From Nocardia anocheti (lineage in GTDB: Bacteria > Actinomycetota > Actinomycetes > Mycobacteriales > Mycobacteriaceae): a stretch of DNA of 64,000 nt. Where the stretch lies: contig NZ_JAQQFV010000005.1 of the NCBI RefSeq assembly GCF_029675105.1, positions 186,001 through 250,000 on the forward strand, given 5' to 3'. The first letter of the stretch is position 1. The number at the start of each line of letters is the position of its first letter. Positions 35,965 to 46,547 of the stretch are shown one piece after another. Made by a program: the position numbers and the translations under genes. A model generated the notes under the pieces. It was not told where the DNA came from and made no database searches. It saw only the letters and a program-made list of their open reading frames with translations.

Positions 35965-37307
35965 GCGCGCCGTCCGACCACGCCGCGGGGGAGTTGCGGA
36001 TCCTGCCGGTCACCGGATTGCCGGAGTTCCGGCCGGGCGACGACATCGCCGAACACCTTGCGGCACAAGCGCCGTGGCTCGCCGACGGTGACGTCGTGGT
36101 GGTCACCAGCAAGATCGTGTCCAAGGCCGAGGGCCGCATCGTCACCGCGCCGACCGACCCCGAGGAACGCGACGCCGCCCGCCGCGTGCTGGTCGACCAG
36201 GAGGCGGTGCGGGTGCTCGCGCGCAAGGGCCGCACCCTGATCACCGAGAATCGGATCGGCATCGTACAGGCCGCCTCCGGGGTGGACGGCTCCAATGTCG
36301 CCGAGGGCGAACTGGTCCTGCTGCCCACCGACCCCGACGCCAGCGCCAAGGCGCTGCGGGCCGCGCTGGCGACCCGCCTCGGCGTGGACGTGGCGGTGGT
36401 CGTCACCGACACCATGGGCCGGGCCTGGCGCAACGGCCAGATCGACGCGGCCATCGGCGCCGCGGGCCTGCGGGTGCTGCACGACTACGCGGGCGCGGTC
36501 GACGGACAGGGCAACGAACTGTTCGTCACCCAGGTGGCGATCGCCGACGAGCTGGCCGCCGCGGCCGACCTGGTGAAGGGCAAGCTCGGCGGGGTCCCGG
36601 TGGCTGTGGTGCGCGGGCTGCCGATCGACGACGACGGTTCGAGCGCGGCGGCCCTGCTGCGCGGCGGTGTCGACGACCTGTTCTGGCTCGGGACCGCCGA
36701 GTCGATCGAGATGGGCCGCAAAGAGGCTGTGCCACTGCGTCGTTCGGTGCGCGCCTTCGCCGCCGAGCCGGTGGACCCGGAGCGGATCAGGGCCGCCGTC
36801 GCGGTCGGTCTGACCGCGCCCGCCCCGCATCACACCCACCCGGTGCGCTTCGTCTGGCTGCGTGACCCGGCCAAGCGCGCCGCGCTGCTCGAGGCGATGG
36901 CCGACAATTGGCGGGCCGATCTCACCGCCGACGGACTCGACCCCGAGCGGGTGGAGCGTCGGGTGGCGCGTGGGCGGATCCTGTTCGACGCGCCGGAGGT
37001 GATCATCCCGTTCTGCGTGCCCGACGGCGCGCACGACTACCCCGACGCGCGCCGCCAGGCCGCCGAGCGCACGATGTTCACCGTCGCGGTCGGCGCGGCC
37101 GTGCAGGGCCTGCTGGTGGCCCTGGCCGCCGACGGCCTGGGCAGCTGCTGGATCGGCTCGACGATCTTCGCCCCGGAACTCACCCGCGAGGTCCTGGATC
37201 TGCCCGCCGACTGGAACCCGTTGGGCGCCATCGCCATCGGGCATCCGCTCGAGGAACCCACGCCCCGCACCGTCGGCGCGCCCGGCTCGGGCCTGGTGGA
37301 GCTGTGA
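35961..37307 (+). CDS. fbiB: Bifunctional F420 gamma-glutamyl ligase/nitroreductase-like protein
   Basis: 448 aa from ATG 35961 (ATGA overlap with fbiA). Residues ~1-250 are the CofE-type ligase with [27 protein letters not shown] and [10 protein letters not shown]; it adds the glutamate tail to F420-0. Residues ~255-448 are an FMN-binding nitroreductase fold (R-R-S-V-R-A-F near the start, G-L-G-S-C-W-I-G), which in mycobacteria reduces dehydro-F420-0 and helps tail extension. The two-domain fusion is typical of actinobacteria. Its stop overlaps the Nudix gene start. Confidence 0.95.
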   Translation: MSAPSDHAAGELRILPVTGLPEFRPGDDIAEHLAAQAPWLADGDVVVVTSKIVSKAEGRIVTAPTDPEERDAARRVLVDQEAVRVLARKGRTLITENRIGIVQAASGVDGSNVAEGELVLLPTDPDASAKALRAALATRLGVDVAVVVTDTMGRAWRNGQIDAAIGAAGLRVLHDYAGAVDGQGNELFVTQVAIADELAAAADLVKGKLGGVPVAVVRGLPIDDDGSSAAALLRGGVDDLFWLGTAESIEMGRKEAVPLRRSVRAFAAEPVDPERIRAAVAVGLTAPAPHHTHPVRFVWLRDPAKRAALLEAMADNWRADLTADGLDPERVERRVARGRILFDAPEVIIPFCVPDGAHDYPDARRQAAERTMFTVAVGAAVQGLLVALAADGLGSCWIGSTIFAPELTREVLDLPADWNPLGAIAIGHPLEEPTPRTVGAPGSGLVEL

Positions 37308-37825
37308 GCGCGGAGTCACTGCACGCCTCGGCCACCGAGCTGCTCACCGCGTGGAAACCCGAAGCGCGCCAGGATCATTCGCTGCGCGAGGCGATGCTCG
37401 CCTTCCTCGGCTCGGCCCCGAACGGCTGCCTGCGCGAACACGCGCCCGGCCACATCACCGCCTCGGCGATCGTGCTCTCCCACGACCGCCGCGAGGTACT
37501 GCTGACGCTGCATCCGCGCGTGGGCCGGTGGATCCAATTGGGCGGGCACTGCGAACCCGGCGACGAGACCGTCGCCGATGCCGCGCTGCGCGAGGCGGTC
37601 GAGGAATCCGGCATTCCGGACCTGGTCCTCACCCCCGGCCTCTACGCCGCGCAGGCCCATCCGATCACCTGCTCACTCGGCGTGCCGACGCGGCATCTGG
37701 ACCTGCTCTTCGAGATCGTCGCCCCGCCCGGCGCGGTACCCGTCCGGAGTGCCGAATCGACGGATCTGCGCTGGTGGCCGGTGTCCGGGCTACCACCCGG
37801 CGCGGACGTTCTGCTGGTGTCATAA
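37304..37825 (+). CDS. Nudix hydrolase
   Basis: 173 aa from GTG 37304 (GTGA overlap with fbiB). The Nudix box G-x5-E-x7-R-E-x2-E-E-S-G-I is complete, in [10 protein letters not shown] through E-E-S-G-I near residues 79-102, and binds Mg for hydrolysis of a nucleoside diphosphate linked to [16 protein letters not shown] precedes it. The substrate is unknown; fusion to the fbiAB unit could mean housekeeping of F420 precursors (speculative). A strong terminator follows. Confidence 0.88.
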   Translation: MSAESLHASATELLTAWKPEARQDHSLREAMLAFLGSAPNGCLREHAPGHITASAIVLSHDRREVLLTLHPRVGRWIQLGGHCEPGDETVADAALREAVEESGIPDLVLTPGLYAAQAHPITCSLGVPTRHLDLLFEIVAPPGAVPVRSAESTDLRWWPVSGLPPGADVLLVS

Positions 37826-37846
37826 CCGGTCTCTGACCGGACTCGA

Positions 37847-37884
37847 AAGACGGTCGCGCCCACCCGGGCGTGACCGTCTTTTCG
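37847..37884 (+). terminator. Intrinsic terminator after the fbiA-fbiB-Nudix operon
   Basis: AAGACGGTC (37847-37855) pairs with GACCGTCTT (37872-37880), and the stem is extended by G-C pairs with one G-U wobble around a short loop. TTTCG follows the stem. It lies 21 bases after the Nudix stop. Confidence 0.85.
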
Positions 37885-37905
37885 TTATCTGGCCGTTGCA
37901 ACTTT

Positions 37906-37923
37906 ACAAATCTGCGGATTTGT
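37906..37923. promoter_or_regulatory. Candidate AlkX operator upstream of alkB
   Basis: Perfect inverted repeat ACAAATC-TGCG-GATTTGT, about 90 bases before the alkB start. Size and symmetry fit a TetR site. Autoregulation of alkB-rubredoxin operons by the TetR protein AlkX is known in related actinobacteria; assigning this palindrome to it is inference. Confidence 0.55.
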
Positions 37924-37970
37924 CTAGACGCCGGACAATTCGGGCCCTATCGTCTGTGACAGAGAGTTAC

Positions 37971-37994
37971 GCACATCACAGCTGTGAGATGTGC
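37971..37994. promoter_or_regulatory. Second palindrome just upstream of alkB ribosome site
   Basis: GCACATC (37971-37977) and GATGTGC (37988-37994) form 7-base arms around the palindromic core CACAGCTGTG. It lies a few bases before the AGAAGGAG ribosome site, so it could be a regulator site or a leader hairpin affecting translation. Confidence 0.4.
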
Positions 37995-38011
37995 CTCAGA
38001 AGGAGACGACG

Positions 38012-39247
38012 ATGTCGACCGATGCCAACACGTCCGAGCAGCGGGTCGCGCCGCCGCAGTGGCGTGATTCCAAGCGTTATCTCTGGCTGTGGGGATTGTT
38101 CGCCCCGACCGGCCTGTTCACGATCGCGATCCCGCTGATCTGGGGTCTCAACCAGCTCGGCTGGCACCGGCTGGCCGAGGTGCCGTTCTGGCTGGGCCCG
38201 GTGCTGGTCTACCTGGTGATCCCGCTGGCCGACCTGTTCTTCGGCCCCGACGGCGACAACCCGCCCGACGAGGTGATGGAGTACCTGGAGAACGACAAGT
38301 ACTACCGCTATCTGACCTACCTGTACCTGCCGTTCCAGTACGCCTCGCTGATCTTCGCCTGCTACATCATCACCGCCGACAACCTGCACTGGCTCGGGTT
38401 CCCCGGCGGGGCCAATGTGGTCGACAAGATCGGCATCGCCATCAGTGTGGGCATGATCGGCGGCATCGGCATCAACACCGCGCACGAGCTCGGCCACAAG
38501 AAGGTCGACCTGGAGCGCTGGCTGGCCCGCATCGCGCTGGCCCAGTCGTTTTACGGGCACTTCTACATCGAGCACAACCGCGGCCACCACGTGCGCGTCG
38601 CGACCCCGGAGGACCCGGCCAGCTCGCGCATCGGCGAGAGCTTCTGGGCGTTCTGGCCGCGCACGGTCTGGGGCAGCCTGCGCTCGGCCTGGCATCTGGA
38701 GAAGGACCGGCTGGCGCGGCTGGACAAGAGCCCGTGGACGTGGCGCAACGACGTGCTCAACGCCTGGGCCATGTCGGTGGTGCTGTGGCTGGGCCTGATC
38801 GCGGTCTTCGGCATCGAGGTGCTGCCGTATCTGATCCTGCAGGCGGTGATCGGCTTCAGCCTGCTCGAGTCGGTGAACTACCTCGAGCACTACGGTCTGG
38901 TCCGGCAGAAGACGCCCAGCGGGCGCTACGAGCGGCCCGCGCCCACGCACAGCTGGAACAGCGACCACATCGTCACCAACATCTTCCTCTACCACCTGCA
39001 GCGCCACAGCGACCATCACGCCTACCCGACCCGGCGCTACCAGACCCTGCGCAGCTGGGACGGCGCGCCCAACCTGCCCAGCGGCTACGCCAGCATGATC
39101 CTGATCGGCTATTTCCCGCCCATCTGGCGCCGGGTCATGGACAAGCGGGTGCTGGCGCACTACGACGGTGACGTCACGCGCGCGAACATCGAACCCAAGC
39201 ATCGCGACAAGGTGCTGGCGCGGTACGGAACGGAGAATCCCGCATGA
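38012..39247 (+). CDS. alkB: Alkane 1-monooxygenase
   Basis: 411 aa, ATG 38012 after AGAAGGAG. Integral-membrane non-heme di-iron hydroxylase. Histidine boxes: H-E-L-G-H (near 160), H-N-R-G-H-H (near 190), L-Q-R-H-S-D-H-H (near 330), plus N-Y-L-E-H-Y-G, the alkane-hydroxylase signature. About six membrane helices. It hydroxylates medium- and long-chain n-alkanes to 1-alkanols using electrons from rubredoxin. The next three genes, two rubredoxins and a TetR, overlap it and each other, forming the alkB-rubA-rubB-alkX operon known from Rhodococcus, Dietzia and mycobacteria. Confidence 0.96.
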   Translation: MSTDANTSEQRVAPPQWRDSKRYLWLWGLFAPTGLFTIAIPLIWGLNQLGWHRLAEVPFWLGPVLVYLVIPLADLFFGPDGDNPPDEVMEYLENDKYYRYLTYLYLPFQYASLIFACYIITADNLHWLGFPGGANVVDKIGIAISVGMIGGIGINTAHELGHKKVDLERWLARIALAQSFYGHFYIEHNRGHHVRVATPEDPASSRIGESFWAFWPRTVWGSLRSAWHLEKDRLARLDKSPWTWRNDVLNAWAMSVVLWLGLIAVFGIEVLPYLILQAVIGFSLLESVNYLEHYGLVRQKTPSGRYERPAPTHSWNSDHIVTNIFLYHLQRHSDHHAYPTRRYQTLRSWDGAPNLPSGYASMILIGYFPPIWRRVMDKRVLAHYDGDVTRANIEPKHRDKVLARYGTENPA

Positions 39248-39417
39248 GTTCTTATCGGTGCCCGGTCTGTGATTATGTCTACGACGAAACGAAAGGTGCC
39301 CCGCGCGAAGGTTTTCCGGCAGGCACGCCATGGGCCTCGGTGCCCGACGACTGGTGCTGTCCGGACTGCGGGGTCCGGGAGAAGATCGACTTCGAGGCAG
39401 TAGGAGTTCCGCAGTGA
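39244..39417 (+). CDS. rubA: Rubredoxin (first)
   Basis: 57 aa, ATG 39244 overlapping the alkB stop (ATGA). Two iron-binding knuckles, Y-R-C-P-V-C-D-Y and C-C-P-D-C-G-V, give the four Cys of an Fe(SCys)4 centre; an extra Cys precedes the second knuckle (W-C-C-P-D-C). [12 protein letters not shown] and P-W-A-S-V-P-D-D-W are typical of AlkG-type rubredoxins. It shuttles electrons from a rubredoxin reductase to AlkB; no reductase gene is nearby. The stop overlaps the second rubredoxin's GTG. Confidence 0.95.
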   Translation: MSSYRCPVCDYVYDETKGAPREGFPAGTPWASVPDDWCCPDCGVREKIDFEAVGVPQ

Positions 39418-39596
39418 CCCCGTACAAGCTCTACCAGTGTGCCCAGTGTGGTTTCGAGTACGACGAGGCGCAGGGCTGGCCCGACGACGGCATCGCCCCC
39501 GGCACCCGCTGGGACGACATCCCCGAGGACTGGACCTGCCCGGACTGCGGCGCCCGCAAATCCGACTTCTTCATGGTCGAGATCGAACGTTCGTGA
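39414..39596 (+). CDS. rubB: Rubredoxin (second)
   Basis: 60 aa from GTG 39414 (GTGA overlap). Iron ligands lie in Y-Q-C-A-Q-C-G-F and T-C-P-D-C-G-A; the body [18 protein letters not shown] and D-I-P-E-D-W is the classical rubredoxin fold. It differs clearly from the first copy, so the pair probably represents the AlkG1/AlkG2 types found together in actinobacterial alkane operons, of which usually only one supports AlkB well. The stop overlaps the TetR start. Confidence 0.95.
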   Translation: MTPYKLYQCAQCGFEYDEAQGWPDDGIAPGTRWDDIPEDWTCPDCGARKSDFFMVEIERS

Positions 39597-40252
39597 ACGT
39601 GGCGGGAACGCCGCGCGCGGGTCAGCGCGTCCCGTACCAGGAGGCGCCGCGCGAACTGCTGCGCACCTCGGTGCTGGACGGCATGCGCGACCTGCTCACC
39701 GAACGGGACTGGTCCAAGATCACCCTCGGTGACGTCGCGGCGCGGGCCGGAGTCAGCAGGCAGACGCTCTACAACGAGTTCGGCTCGCGCTCCGGCCTGT
39801 CCCAGTCCTACGCCCTGCGGCTGGCCGACGAACTCGTCGACCACGTCCGCGAGGCGCTCGACGCCCACGTCGGCGACGCCCGCGCCGCCATCCGGGTCGG
39901 CATGACCGGCTTCTTCCTGGCCGCGGGCGCCGACCCGCTGGTGCGTTCGCTGCTGGCCGGGGAGATGAAGCCGGACCTGCTGCGCCTGATCACCCTGGAC
40001 GCGGGCCCGCTGCTCGAACACGCCACCGCGCGGCTGGCCGAGGTCTTCCAGCACAGCTGGGTCGACGCCACCGACACCGAGGCCGACGTGCTCGCGCACG
40101 CGCTGGTGCGCATCGCCCTCAGCTACATTCCCAATCCGCCGGTCCCCGAGCGCGACGCCCCCGCCGAGATGAGCGCGCTGCTGGGTCCCTACGTGGAGGC
40201 GATCGTGCAGGTACGCGGCATCCGGGACCCAAACGGTGAGCGGAATCACTGA
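39593..40252 (+). CDS. alkX: TetR family regulator of alkane degradation (AlkX-like)
   Basis: 219 aa from GTG 39593 (GTGA overlap); GTG 39599 is an alternative. The N-terminal helix-turn-helix is [25 protein letters not shown] helical ligand domain follows. The position as last gene of alkB-rubA-rubB matches AlkX, which represses its own operon and is released by fatty-acid-type effectors in relatives. The palindrome ACAAATC-TGCG-GATTTGT before alkB is the likely target. Confidence 0.88.
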   Translation: MNVAGTPRAGQRVPYQEAPRELLRTSVLDGMRDLLTERDWSKITLGDVAARAGVSRQTLYNEFGSRSGLSQSYALRLADELVDHVREALDAHVGDARAAIRVGMTGFFLAAGADPLVRSLLAGEMKPDLLRLITLDAGPLLEHATARLAEVFQHSWVDATDTEADVLAHALVRIALSYIPNPPVPERDAPAEMSALLGPYVEAIVQVRGIRDPNGERNH

Positions 40253-40384
40253 GACATCTCACGGGCTCTGATTCGCCACTGTGTAACCGTCACCACGTTT
40301 AGGAAGCTGCGGCTGTGTAACGCGCCTACGGTCTGTCACTATTTCACTCGGTCGGCGAATGGTCTTTTTTACAGCGGAGCGGGT

Positions 40385-41542
40385 GTGCAAACGGTTGGCA
40401 AACCGGGGGGTTTTCGTGATCCCAAACGGTATCTCTGGGCTCTAGGGTTGATCGCTCCGGCGTGCGCGCTGTTGCCTTCCCAGCTCGTGTACCGCACCGG
40501 TGCCGAGGTGTTCTGGTGGATCGGGCCGGTCATCGTGCTCATCGCCATTCCGGTGCTGGACTGGATCGTGGGCGAGGACGGCAACAATCCGCGCGACGAG
40601 GACTACGAGGCGCTCTCCGCCGACCGGTACTACCGGTGGTGCACCTACCTGTTCCTGCCGATCCAGCTGATCGGTCTCGGCATCGCCTGCGCGATGTGGG
40701 CCGGGGACGATCTCGACGTCGTCGACAAGCTCGGTCTGGCCGCCACGGTCGGTTTCGTGAGCGGCATCGGCATCAACGCGGCCCACGAATTGGGGCATCG
40801 CGTGGAGCGTGCTGAAAGATTGCTGTCGAAGATCGCGCTCGCCCAGTCGGCCTACGGGCACTTCTTCGTCGAGCACAATCGGGGCCATCACGCCCGGGTC
40901 GCCACGCCGGAGGACCCGGCCAGCGCGCGGCTGGGGGAGTCGCTGTGGGAGTTCTTGCCGCGCAGCGTGATCGGTGGCTTCCGCTCGGCGGTCGAACTCG
41001 AGGGCGCGCGCCTGCGCAGACAGCGCCGCCGCTGGTGGAGCCCGCGCAACAACATCCTGCAGGCGTGGGCGATGAGCGCGGTGCTGTTCGGTTCGCTGAC
41101 GCTGGCCTTCGGTCCGTCGATCCTGCCGTGGCTGGCGCTGCAGGCCGTCGTCGGTGTGGGTCTGCTCGAGACCGTGAACTACGTCGAGCACTACGGACTG
41201 CTGCGCGCCCGCAAGCCCAACGGCCGCTGGGAACGCTGCTCCCCGCGCGACAGCTGGAACTCCGATCGCCTGGTCACCAACATCTTCCTGTTCCATCTGC
41301 AGCGCCACAGCGACCACCACGCCAACCCCGGCAGGCGCTACCAGACGCTGCGCAGCACCAGTGAATCGCCGCAGCTGCCCGCGGGCTACGCCACGATGAT
41401 CCTGCTCGCCGCCGTCCCGCCGCTGTGGCGGGCGGTGATGGACCCCAAGGTGGCCGCCCACTACGGCGGCGACCTGACCCTGGCCAATGTCGCGCCCACC
41501 AAGCCGCGGCGTTTGCTGGCCCGATACCGCGCCGCGGCCTGA
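40385..41542 (+). CDS. Second alkane 1-monooxygenase (AlkB paralogue)
   Basis: 385 aa from GTG 40385, with GCGGAG upstream. All di-iron boxes are present: H-E-L-G-H, H-N-R-G-H-H, R-H-S-D-H-H and N-Y-V-E-H-Y-G. It is shorter at both ends than the first AlkB and has a basic R-R-Q-R-R-R-W-W loop. It has no rubredoxin of its own and probably borrows those of the upstream operon. The 132-base gap holds two GTGTAAC copies (near 40283 and 40315) and an AT-rich TTTTTTACAG stretch, so it likely has its own promoter. Different chain-length specificity from the first copy is plausible. Confidence 0.92.
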   Translation: MQTVGKPGGFRDPKRYLWALGLIAPACALLPSQLVYRTGAEVFWWIGPVIVLIAIPVLDWIVGEDGNNPRDEDYEALSADRYYRWCTYLFLPIQLIGLGIACAMWAGDDLDVVDKLGLAATVGFVSGIGINAAHELGHRVERAERLLSKIALAQSAYGHFFVEHNRGHHARVATPEDPASARLGESLWEFLPRSVIGGFRSAVELEGARLRRQRRRWWSPRNNILQAWAMSAVLFGSLTLAFGPSILPWLALQAVVGVGLLETVNYVEHYGLLRARKPNGRWERCSPRDSWNSDRLVTNIFLFHLQRHSDHHANPGRRYQTLRSTSESPQLPAGYATMILLAAVPPLWRAVMDPKVAAHYGGDLTLANVAPTKPRRLLARYRAAA

Positions 41543-41622
41543 CCGGCGCCCGCACGGGACCGGGGAACAGGCACGCGGTCAGGCGGTAGCCTTGCCTCGG
41601 TACTGACTACCAGGAGAGGCTG

Positions 41623-43107
<1,485 letters not shown>

Positions 43108-43132
43108 GTTATCGGAGCGCTGGCGCGCTCGA

Positions 43133-43225
43133 GTTCGCGGCCCCTTGCGTCCCGCCGATCAGGCACCGTTGCTTGCTCCTTCGTCGCCTACACAACGGCA
43201 CCTGATCGGCGGGACGGCCGCGAAC
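43133..43225. repeat. Large inverted repeat between sahH and tmk
   Basis: Arms at 43149-43171 and 43193-43215 match over 21 of 23 positions (GTCCCGCCGATCAGG-nn-CCGTTG), with a 21-base loop. An outer pair, GTTCGCGGCC (43133-43142) and GGCCGCGAAC (43216-43225), extends the structure with a 6-base bulge on one side. It fills much of the 193-base gap. It could be a terminator for sahH, a palindromic repeat element, or a processing site; no U-tract follows. Confidence 0.75.
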
Positions 43226-43300
43226 AGGCCGACTTCGTCGGCCTGCCCCTCCTCGAGGTCGGGGTATGCGCGGGGCGGCTGCCGGGTAGTCTCACCGTTC

Positions 43301-43948
43301 ATGGGCGTACTGATTGCGGTCGAAGGGCTCGACGGGGCCGGTAAACGGACGCTGATCGACGGGCTGGTCGCCGAGCTGTCGGCGAAGGGCCTGCGGGTCG
43401 GCAGCCTGGCCTTCCCGCAGTACGGCCGGTCGGTGCACGCCGACCTGGCCGCCGAGGCGCTGCGCGGCGGCAACGGCGACCTGGCGGGCTCGATCAACGC
43501 CATGGCCATCCTGTTCGCGCTGGACCGCTCGGCCGCCTCGGCGGAGCTGTCGAACCTGTTGGACGCCAACGACATCGTCGTCCTGGACCGCTGGGTGGCC
43601 TCCAACGCCGCCTATTCGGCCGCCCGCGCCGACCAGGACGCCGACGGCGAAATCGTCGCGTGGGTCGGCGATCTGGAGTTCGGCAGGCTGGCCCTGCCCC
43701 CGGCCGACCTCACCGTGCTGCTCGACGTGCCCATCGAGGTCGCCGCCGAACGTGCCCGTCGCCGTGGTGAACTCGACGACGCCCGCGCCCTGGACGCCTA
43801 CGAACGCGACGGCGGCCTGCAGCGGCGCACCGGCGCGGTCTATCGTGAGCTGGCCGACCGCGATTGGTACGGCCGGTGGTGGACATACCGATCCGATGAC
43901 GACAGGCCCGCACTGCTCACCCTCTGCACGGAAATCTTTGCCGGATAA
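43301..43948 (+). CDS. tmk: Thymidylate kinase
   Basis: 215 aa from ATG 43301. P-loop E8-G-L-D-G-A-G-K15-R-T-L, with Arg after the Lys as in mycobacterial TMK; D-R-W-V-A-S-N-A-A-Y-S-A-A-R holds the DR(Y/W) substrate motif; V-L-L-D-V-P-I-E-V-A-A-E-R-A-R-R-R is the lid region. It phosphorylates dTMP to dTDP. The sahH-tmk-mtrA-mtrB-lpqB order is the conserved mycobacterial arrangement. Confidence 0.93.
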   Translation: MGVLIAVEGLDGAGKRTLIDGLVAELSAKGLRVGSLAFPQYGRSVHADLAAEALRGGNGDLAGSINAMAILFALDRSAASAELSNLLDANDIVVLDRWVASNAAYSAARADQDADGEIVAWVGDLEFGRLALPPADLTVLLDVPIEVAAERARRRGELDDARALDAYERDGGLQRRTGAVYRELADRDWYGRWWTYRSDDDRPALLTLCTEIFAG

Positions 43949-44026
43949 GGTTGGATACGGCGACGGGTTCACACCATTAATGGCGTGGCGGCCCGATCCT
44001 GGCCTGGGAGATGACAACATAGGACT

Positions 44027-44704
44027 ATGAAGCCCAAGATTCTGGTCGTCGACGACGATATGGCACTCGCTGAGATGCTGACCATCGTCTTGCGCGGGGA
44101 AGGGTTCGACCCGCACGTGGTCGGCGACGGCACGCAGGCCCTGTCGGCGGTGCGGGAGATCCGCCCCGACCTGGTGTTGCTGGACCTGATGCTGCCCGGC
44201 ATGAACGGCATCGACGTATGCCGCGTGCTACGGGCCGATTCCGGTGTCCCGATCGTGATGCTCACCGCCAAGACCGACACGGTCGACGTGGTGCTCGGTC
44301 TGGAGTCCGGCGCCGACGATTACATCGTCAAGCCGTTCAAGCCGAAGGAACTCGTCGCCCGCGTGCGCGCGCGTCTGCGTCGCACCGAGGACGAGCCCGC
44401 CGAGCTGCTCTCCATCGCCGACATCGTCATCGACGTGCCCGCGCACAAGGTGACCCGCGGCGGCGCGCAGATCTCGCTCACCCCGCTCGAGTTCGACCTG
44501 CTGGTCGCGCTGGCGCGCAAGCCGCGTCAGGTGTTCACCCGCGAGGTCCTGCTCGAACAGGTGTGGGGATACCGGCACGCCGCCGACACCCGCCTGGTGA
44601 ACGTGCACGTGCAGCGACTACGCGCCAAGGTCGAGAAGGACCCGGAGAACCCGGAGATCGTGCTGACCGTCCGCGGCGTGGGTTACAAGGCCGGACCGCC
44701 GTGA
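44027..44704 (+). CDS. mtrA: Two-component response regulator MtrA
   Basis: 225 aa. OmpR-type regulator: acidic pocket D9-D10-D11, phosphoacceptor D53 in L-L-D-L-M-L-P-G-M-N-G, switch Thr in M-L-T-A-K-T-D-T, Lys in V-K-P-F-K-P, and a C-terminal winged helix with L-T-P-L-E-F-D-L-L-V-A-L-A and W-G-Y-R-H-A-A-D-T-R-L-V-N-V-H. It is nearly colinear with M. tuberculosis MtrA. MtrA controls cell division, replication-linked and cell-wall hydrolase genes. The upstream gap contains the palindrome CCATTAATGG at 43974-43983. Confidence 0.97.
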   Translation: MKPKILVVDDDMALAEMLTIVLRGEGFDPHVVGDGTQALSAVREIRPDLVLLDLMLPGMNGIDVCRVLRADSGVPIVMLTAKTDTVDVVLGLESGADDYIVKPFKPKELVARVRARLRRTEDEPAELLSIADIVIDVPAHKVTRGGAQISLTPLEFDLLVALARKPRQVFTREVLLEQVWGYRHAADTRLVNVHVQRLRAKVEKDPENPEIVLTVRGVGYKAGPP

Positions 44705-44726
44705 TCGGTCGCTGTGAGGCGCCCCG

Positions 44727-46547
44727 GTGACCGAGAGTTCCCCGCCGCGCCTACCAGCGGACGATCCGGACCGGGGCGGACGGGTGCAGTCCGCCGTCGC
44801 CCAGGTGCGGCAGTGGGTGGACCCAGTGCTGGCGTGGTTCCAGACCATCGGGACCGCCCTCGGTCATCTGTGGCGACGCTCGCTGCAGCTGCGCGTCATC
44901 GTGTCCACGCTGACGCTGTCGCTGATCGTCATCACGATCCTCGGGGTCGTGCTCACCGGTCAGATCACCGACCGGCTGCTCGAGGCCAAGATCAACGCGG
45001 CCGTCGAGGAGATGGATCGTGCCCGCAGCACGATCGAGAACATGCTCTCCGGCGTGCACGACGCGAACAGCCAGCAGCAACAGCTGGCCGACGCGCGCGC
45101 GGCACTGTCGAGTCGGGGCGGGACCGGCCAGTCGACCGGTGCCGCGGGTAGCTTCGACACCGCGCTGGCCATGGTCGGCGGCACCCCGCCGCAGGAGATC
45201 ACCACCGCCCTCATCACCGAGGTGCCGCCGGAACTGCGCCGCTTCGTGCAGCGCAACCAGGTCTCCTACCAGTTCACCACCGTCGCCGACCCGGACGGCT
45301 ATCGCGGGCGGGCGCTGATCATCGGCAGCCCCAGCGCCGAGGTGGCGACCCTGGAGATCTACCTGATCTTCCCGCTGGCCAGCGAGGAGTCGAGCCTGTC
45401 GCTGATGCGCGGCACCATGCTCATCGGTGGTGTGGTGCTGCTGGTGCTGCTGGCCGCCATCACCGCGCTGGTGACCAGGCAGGTGGTGCTGCCGATCCGG
45501 TCGGCGGCACGGATCGCGGGCCGCTTCGCCGACGGCAGGCTCAAGGAACGCATGCTCGTGCGCGGCGAGGACGACATGGCCCGGCTGGCGCAGGCGTTCA
45601 ACGAGATGGCCGAGAGTCTGTCCAACCAGATCACCCAGCTCGAGGAATTCGGCAATCTCCAACGCCGGTTCACCTCCGACGTCAGCCACGAGCTGCGCAC
45701 CCCGCTGACCACGGTGCGCATGGCCGCCGACCTCATCCACGGCTCCAGCGACGATCTCGATCCGGCGCTGGCCCGCAGCTCCGAACTGCTGGTCAACGAG
45801 CTGGACCGGTTCGAGGGCCTGCTCAACGACCTGCTCGAGATCTCCCGCCACGACGCCGGTGTGGCCGAGCTGCAGGTGGAATCGTTGGACGTGCGCATGT
45901 GCGCGCGGGCGGCGATCTCCACGGTGCGGCATCTGGCCAAGGAGGCCGGGGTCGAGGTCGTCATCGATCTGCCCGAGGACCCGGTGGTCGCCGAGGTCGA
46001 CCCGCGCCGCGTCGAGCGCGTGCTGCGCAATCTGCTCGCCAACGCGATCGACCACAGCGAGGGCAAACCGGTGCTCATCCGGATGCGCGGGGACGCCGAG
46101 TCCAACGCGGTCGCCACCGTGGTGCGCGACCAGGGCGTCGGCCTGCGACCGGGCGAGGAGAAGCTGGTGTTCAACCGGTTCTGGCGCTCGGACCCCTCGC
46201 GGGTGCGCCGCTCCGGTGGTACCGGCCTGGGCCTGTCGATCAGCGTCGAGGACGCCAACCTGCACGAAGGCAGGCTCGAGGCGTGGGGCGACCCGGGCGT
46301 CGGTGCCAGCTTCCGGCTGCTGTTGCCGATGGTGCGTGGTCGTAAACTCGGGCCGAGCCCGCTCGCGCTGGAGCCGATGCTGCGCAAGGTCCCCGCGCTG
46401 CCCGAGGCCGAACCCGACGAACCCGACGCGGCGATCCCCGAACCCGGCGAGCGGCCGGGCGCACCGGCCGACGGGCAGACCGACGCCGAGCCCGGCGGGC
46501 CCGACGCCGACCCGACCTCGACCGAGACCGGAGACCGACAGACATGA
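44727..46547 (+). CDS. mtrB: Sensor histidine kinase MtrB
   Basis: 606 aa from GTG 44727, 22 bases after mtrA. Two membrane segments (about 60-80 and 225-250) bound an extracytoplasmic sensor loop; HAMP (~250-300); HisKA with H321 in [11 protein letters not shown]; ATPase domain with [16 protein letters not shown] and G-G-T-G-L-G-L-S-I. The C-terminal ~65 residues are Pro/Glu/Asp-rich and probably disordered. It phosphorylates MtrA in response to envelope and division status. The stop overlaps lpqB (ATGA). Confidence 0.96.
   Translation: MTESSPPRLPADDPDRGGRVQSAVAQVRQWVDPVLAWFQTIGTALGHLWRRSLQLRVIVSTLTLSLIVITILGVVLTGQITDRLLEAKINAAVEEMDRARSTIENMLSGVHDANSQQQQLADARAALSSRGGTGQSTGAAGSFDTALAMVGGTPPQEITTALITEVPPELRRFVQRNQVSYQFTTVADPDGYRGRALIIGSPSAEVATLEIYLIFPLASEESSLSLMRGTMLIGGVVLLVLLAAITALVTRQVVLPIRSAARIAGRFADGRLKERMLVRGEDDMARLAQAFNEMAESLSNQITQLEEFGNLQRRFTSDVSHELRTPLTTVRMAADLIHGSSDDLDPALARSSELLVNELDRFEGLLNDLLEISRHDAGVAELQVESLDVRMCARAAISTVRHLAKEAGVEVVIDLPEDPVVAEVDPRRVERVLRNLLANAIDHSEGKPVLIRMRGDAESNAVATVVRDQGVGLRPGEEKLVFNRFWRSDPSRVRRSGGTGLGLSISVEDANLHEGRLEAWGDPGVGASFRLLLPMVRGRKLGPSPLALEPMLRKVPALPEAEPDEPDAAIPEPGERPGAPADGQTDAEPGGPDADPTSTETGDRQT

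Noticed and set aside
41543..41622. SAH or S-adenosylmethionine riboswitch ahead of sahH
   Set aside because: The gap is only 80 bases, no consensus stems are evident, and a normal ribosome site precedes the ATG.
43974..43983. CCATTAATGG palindrome before mtrA as an MtrA autoregulation site
   Set aside because: It is short, could occur by chance, and does not resemble the direct-repeat sites reported for MtrA.
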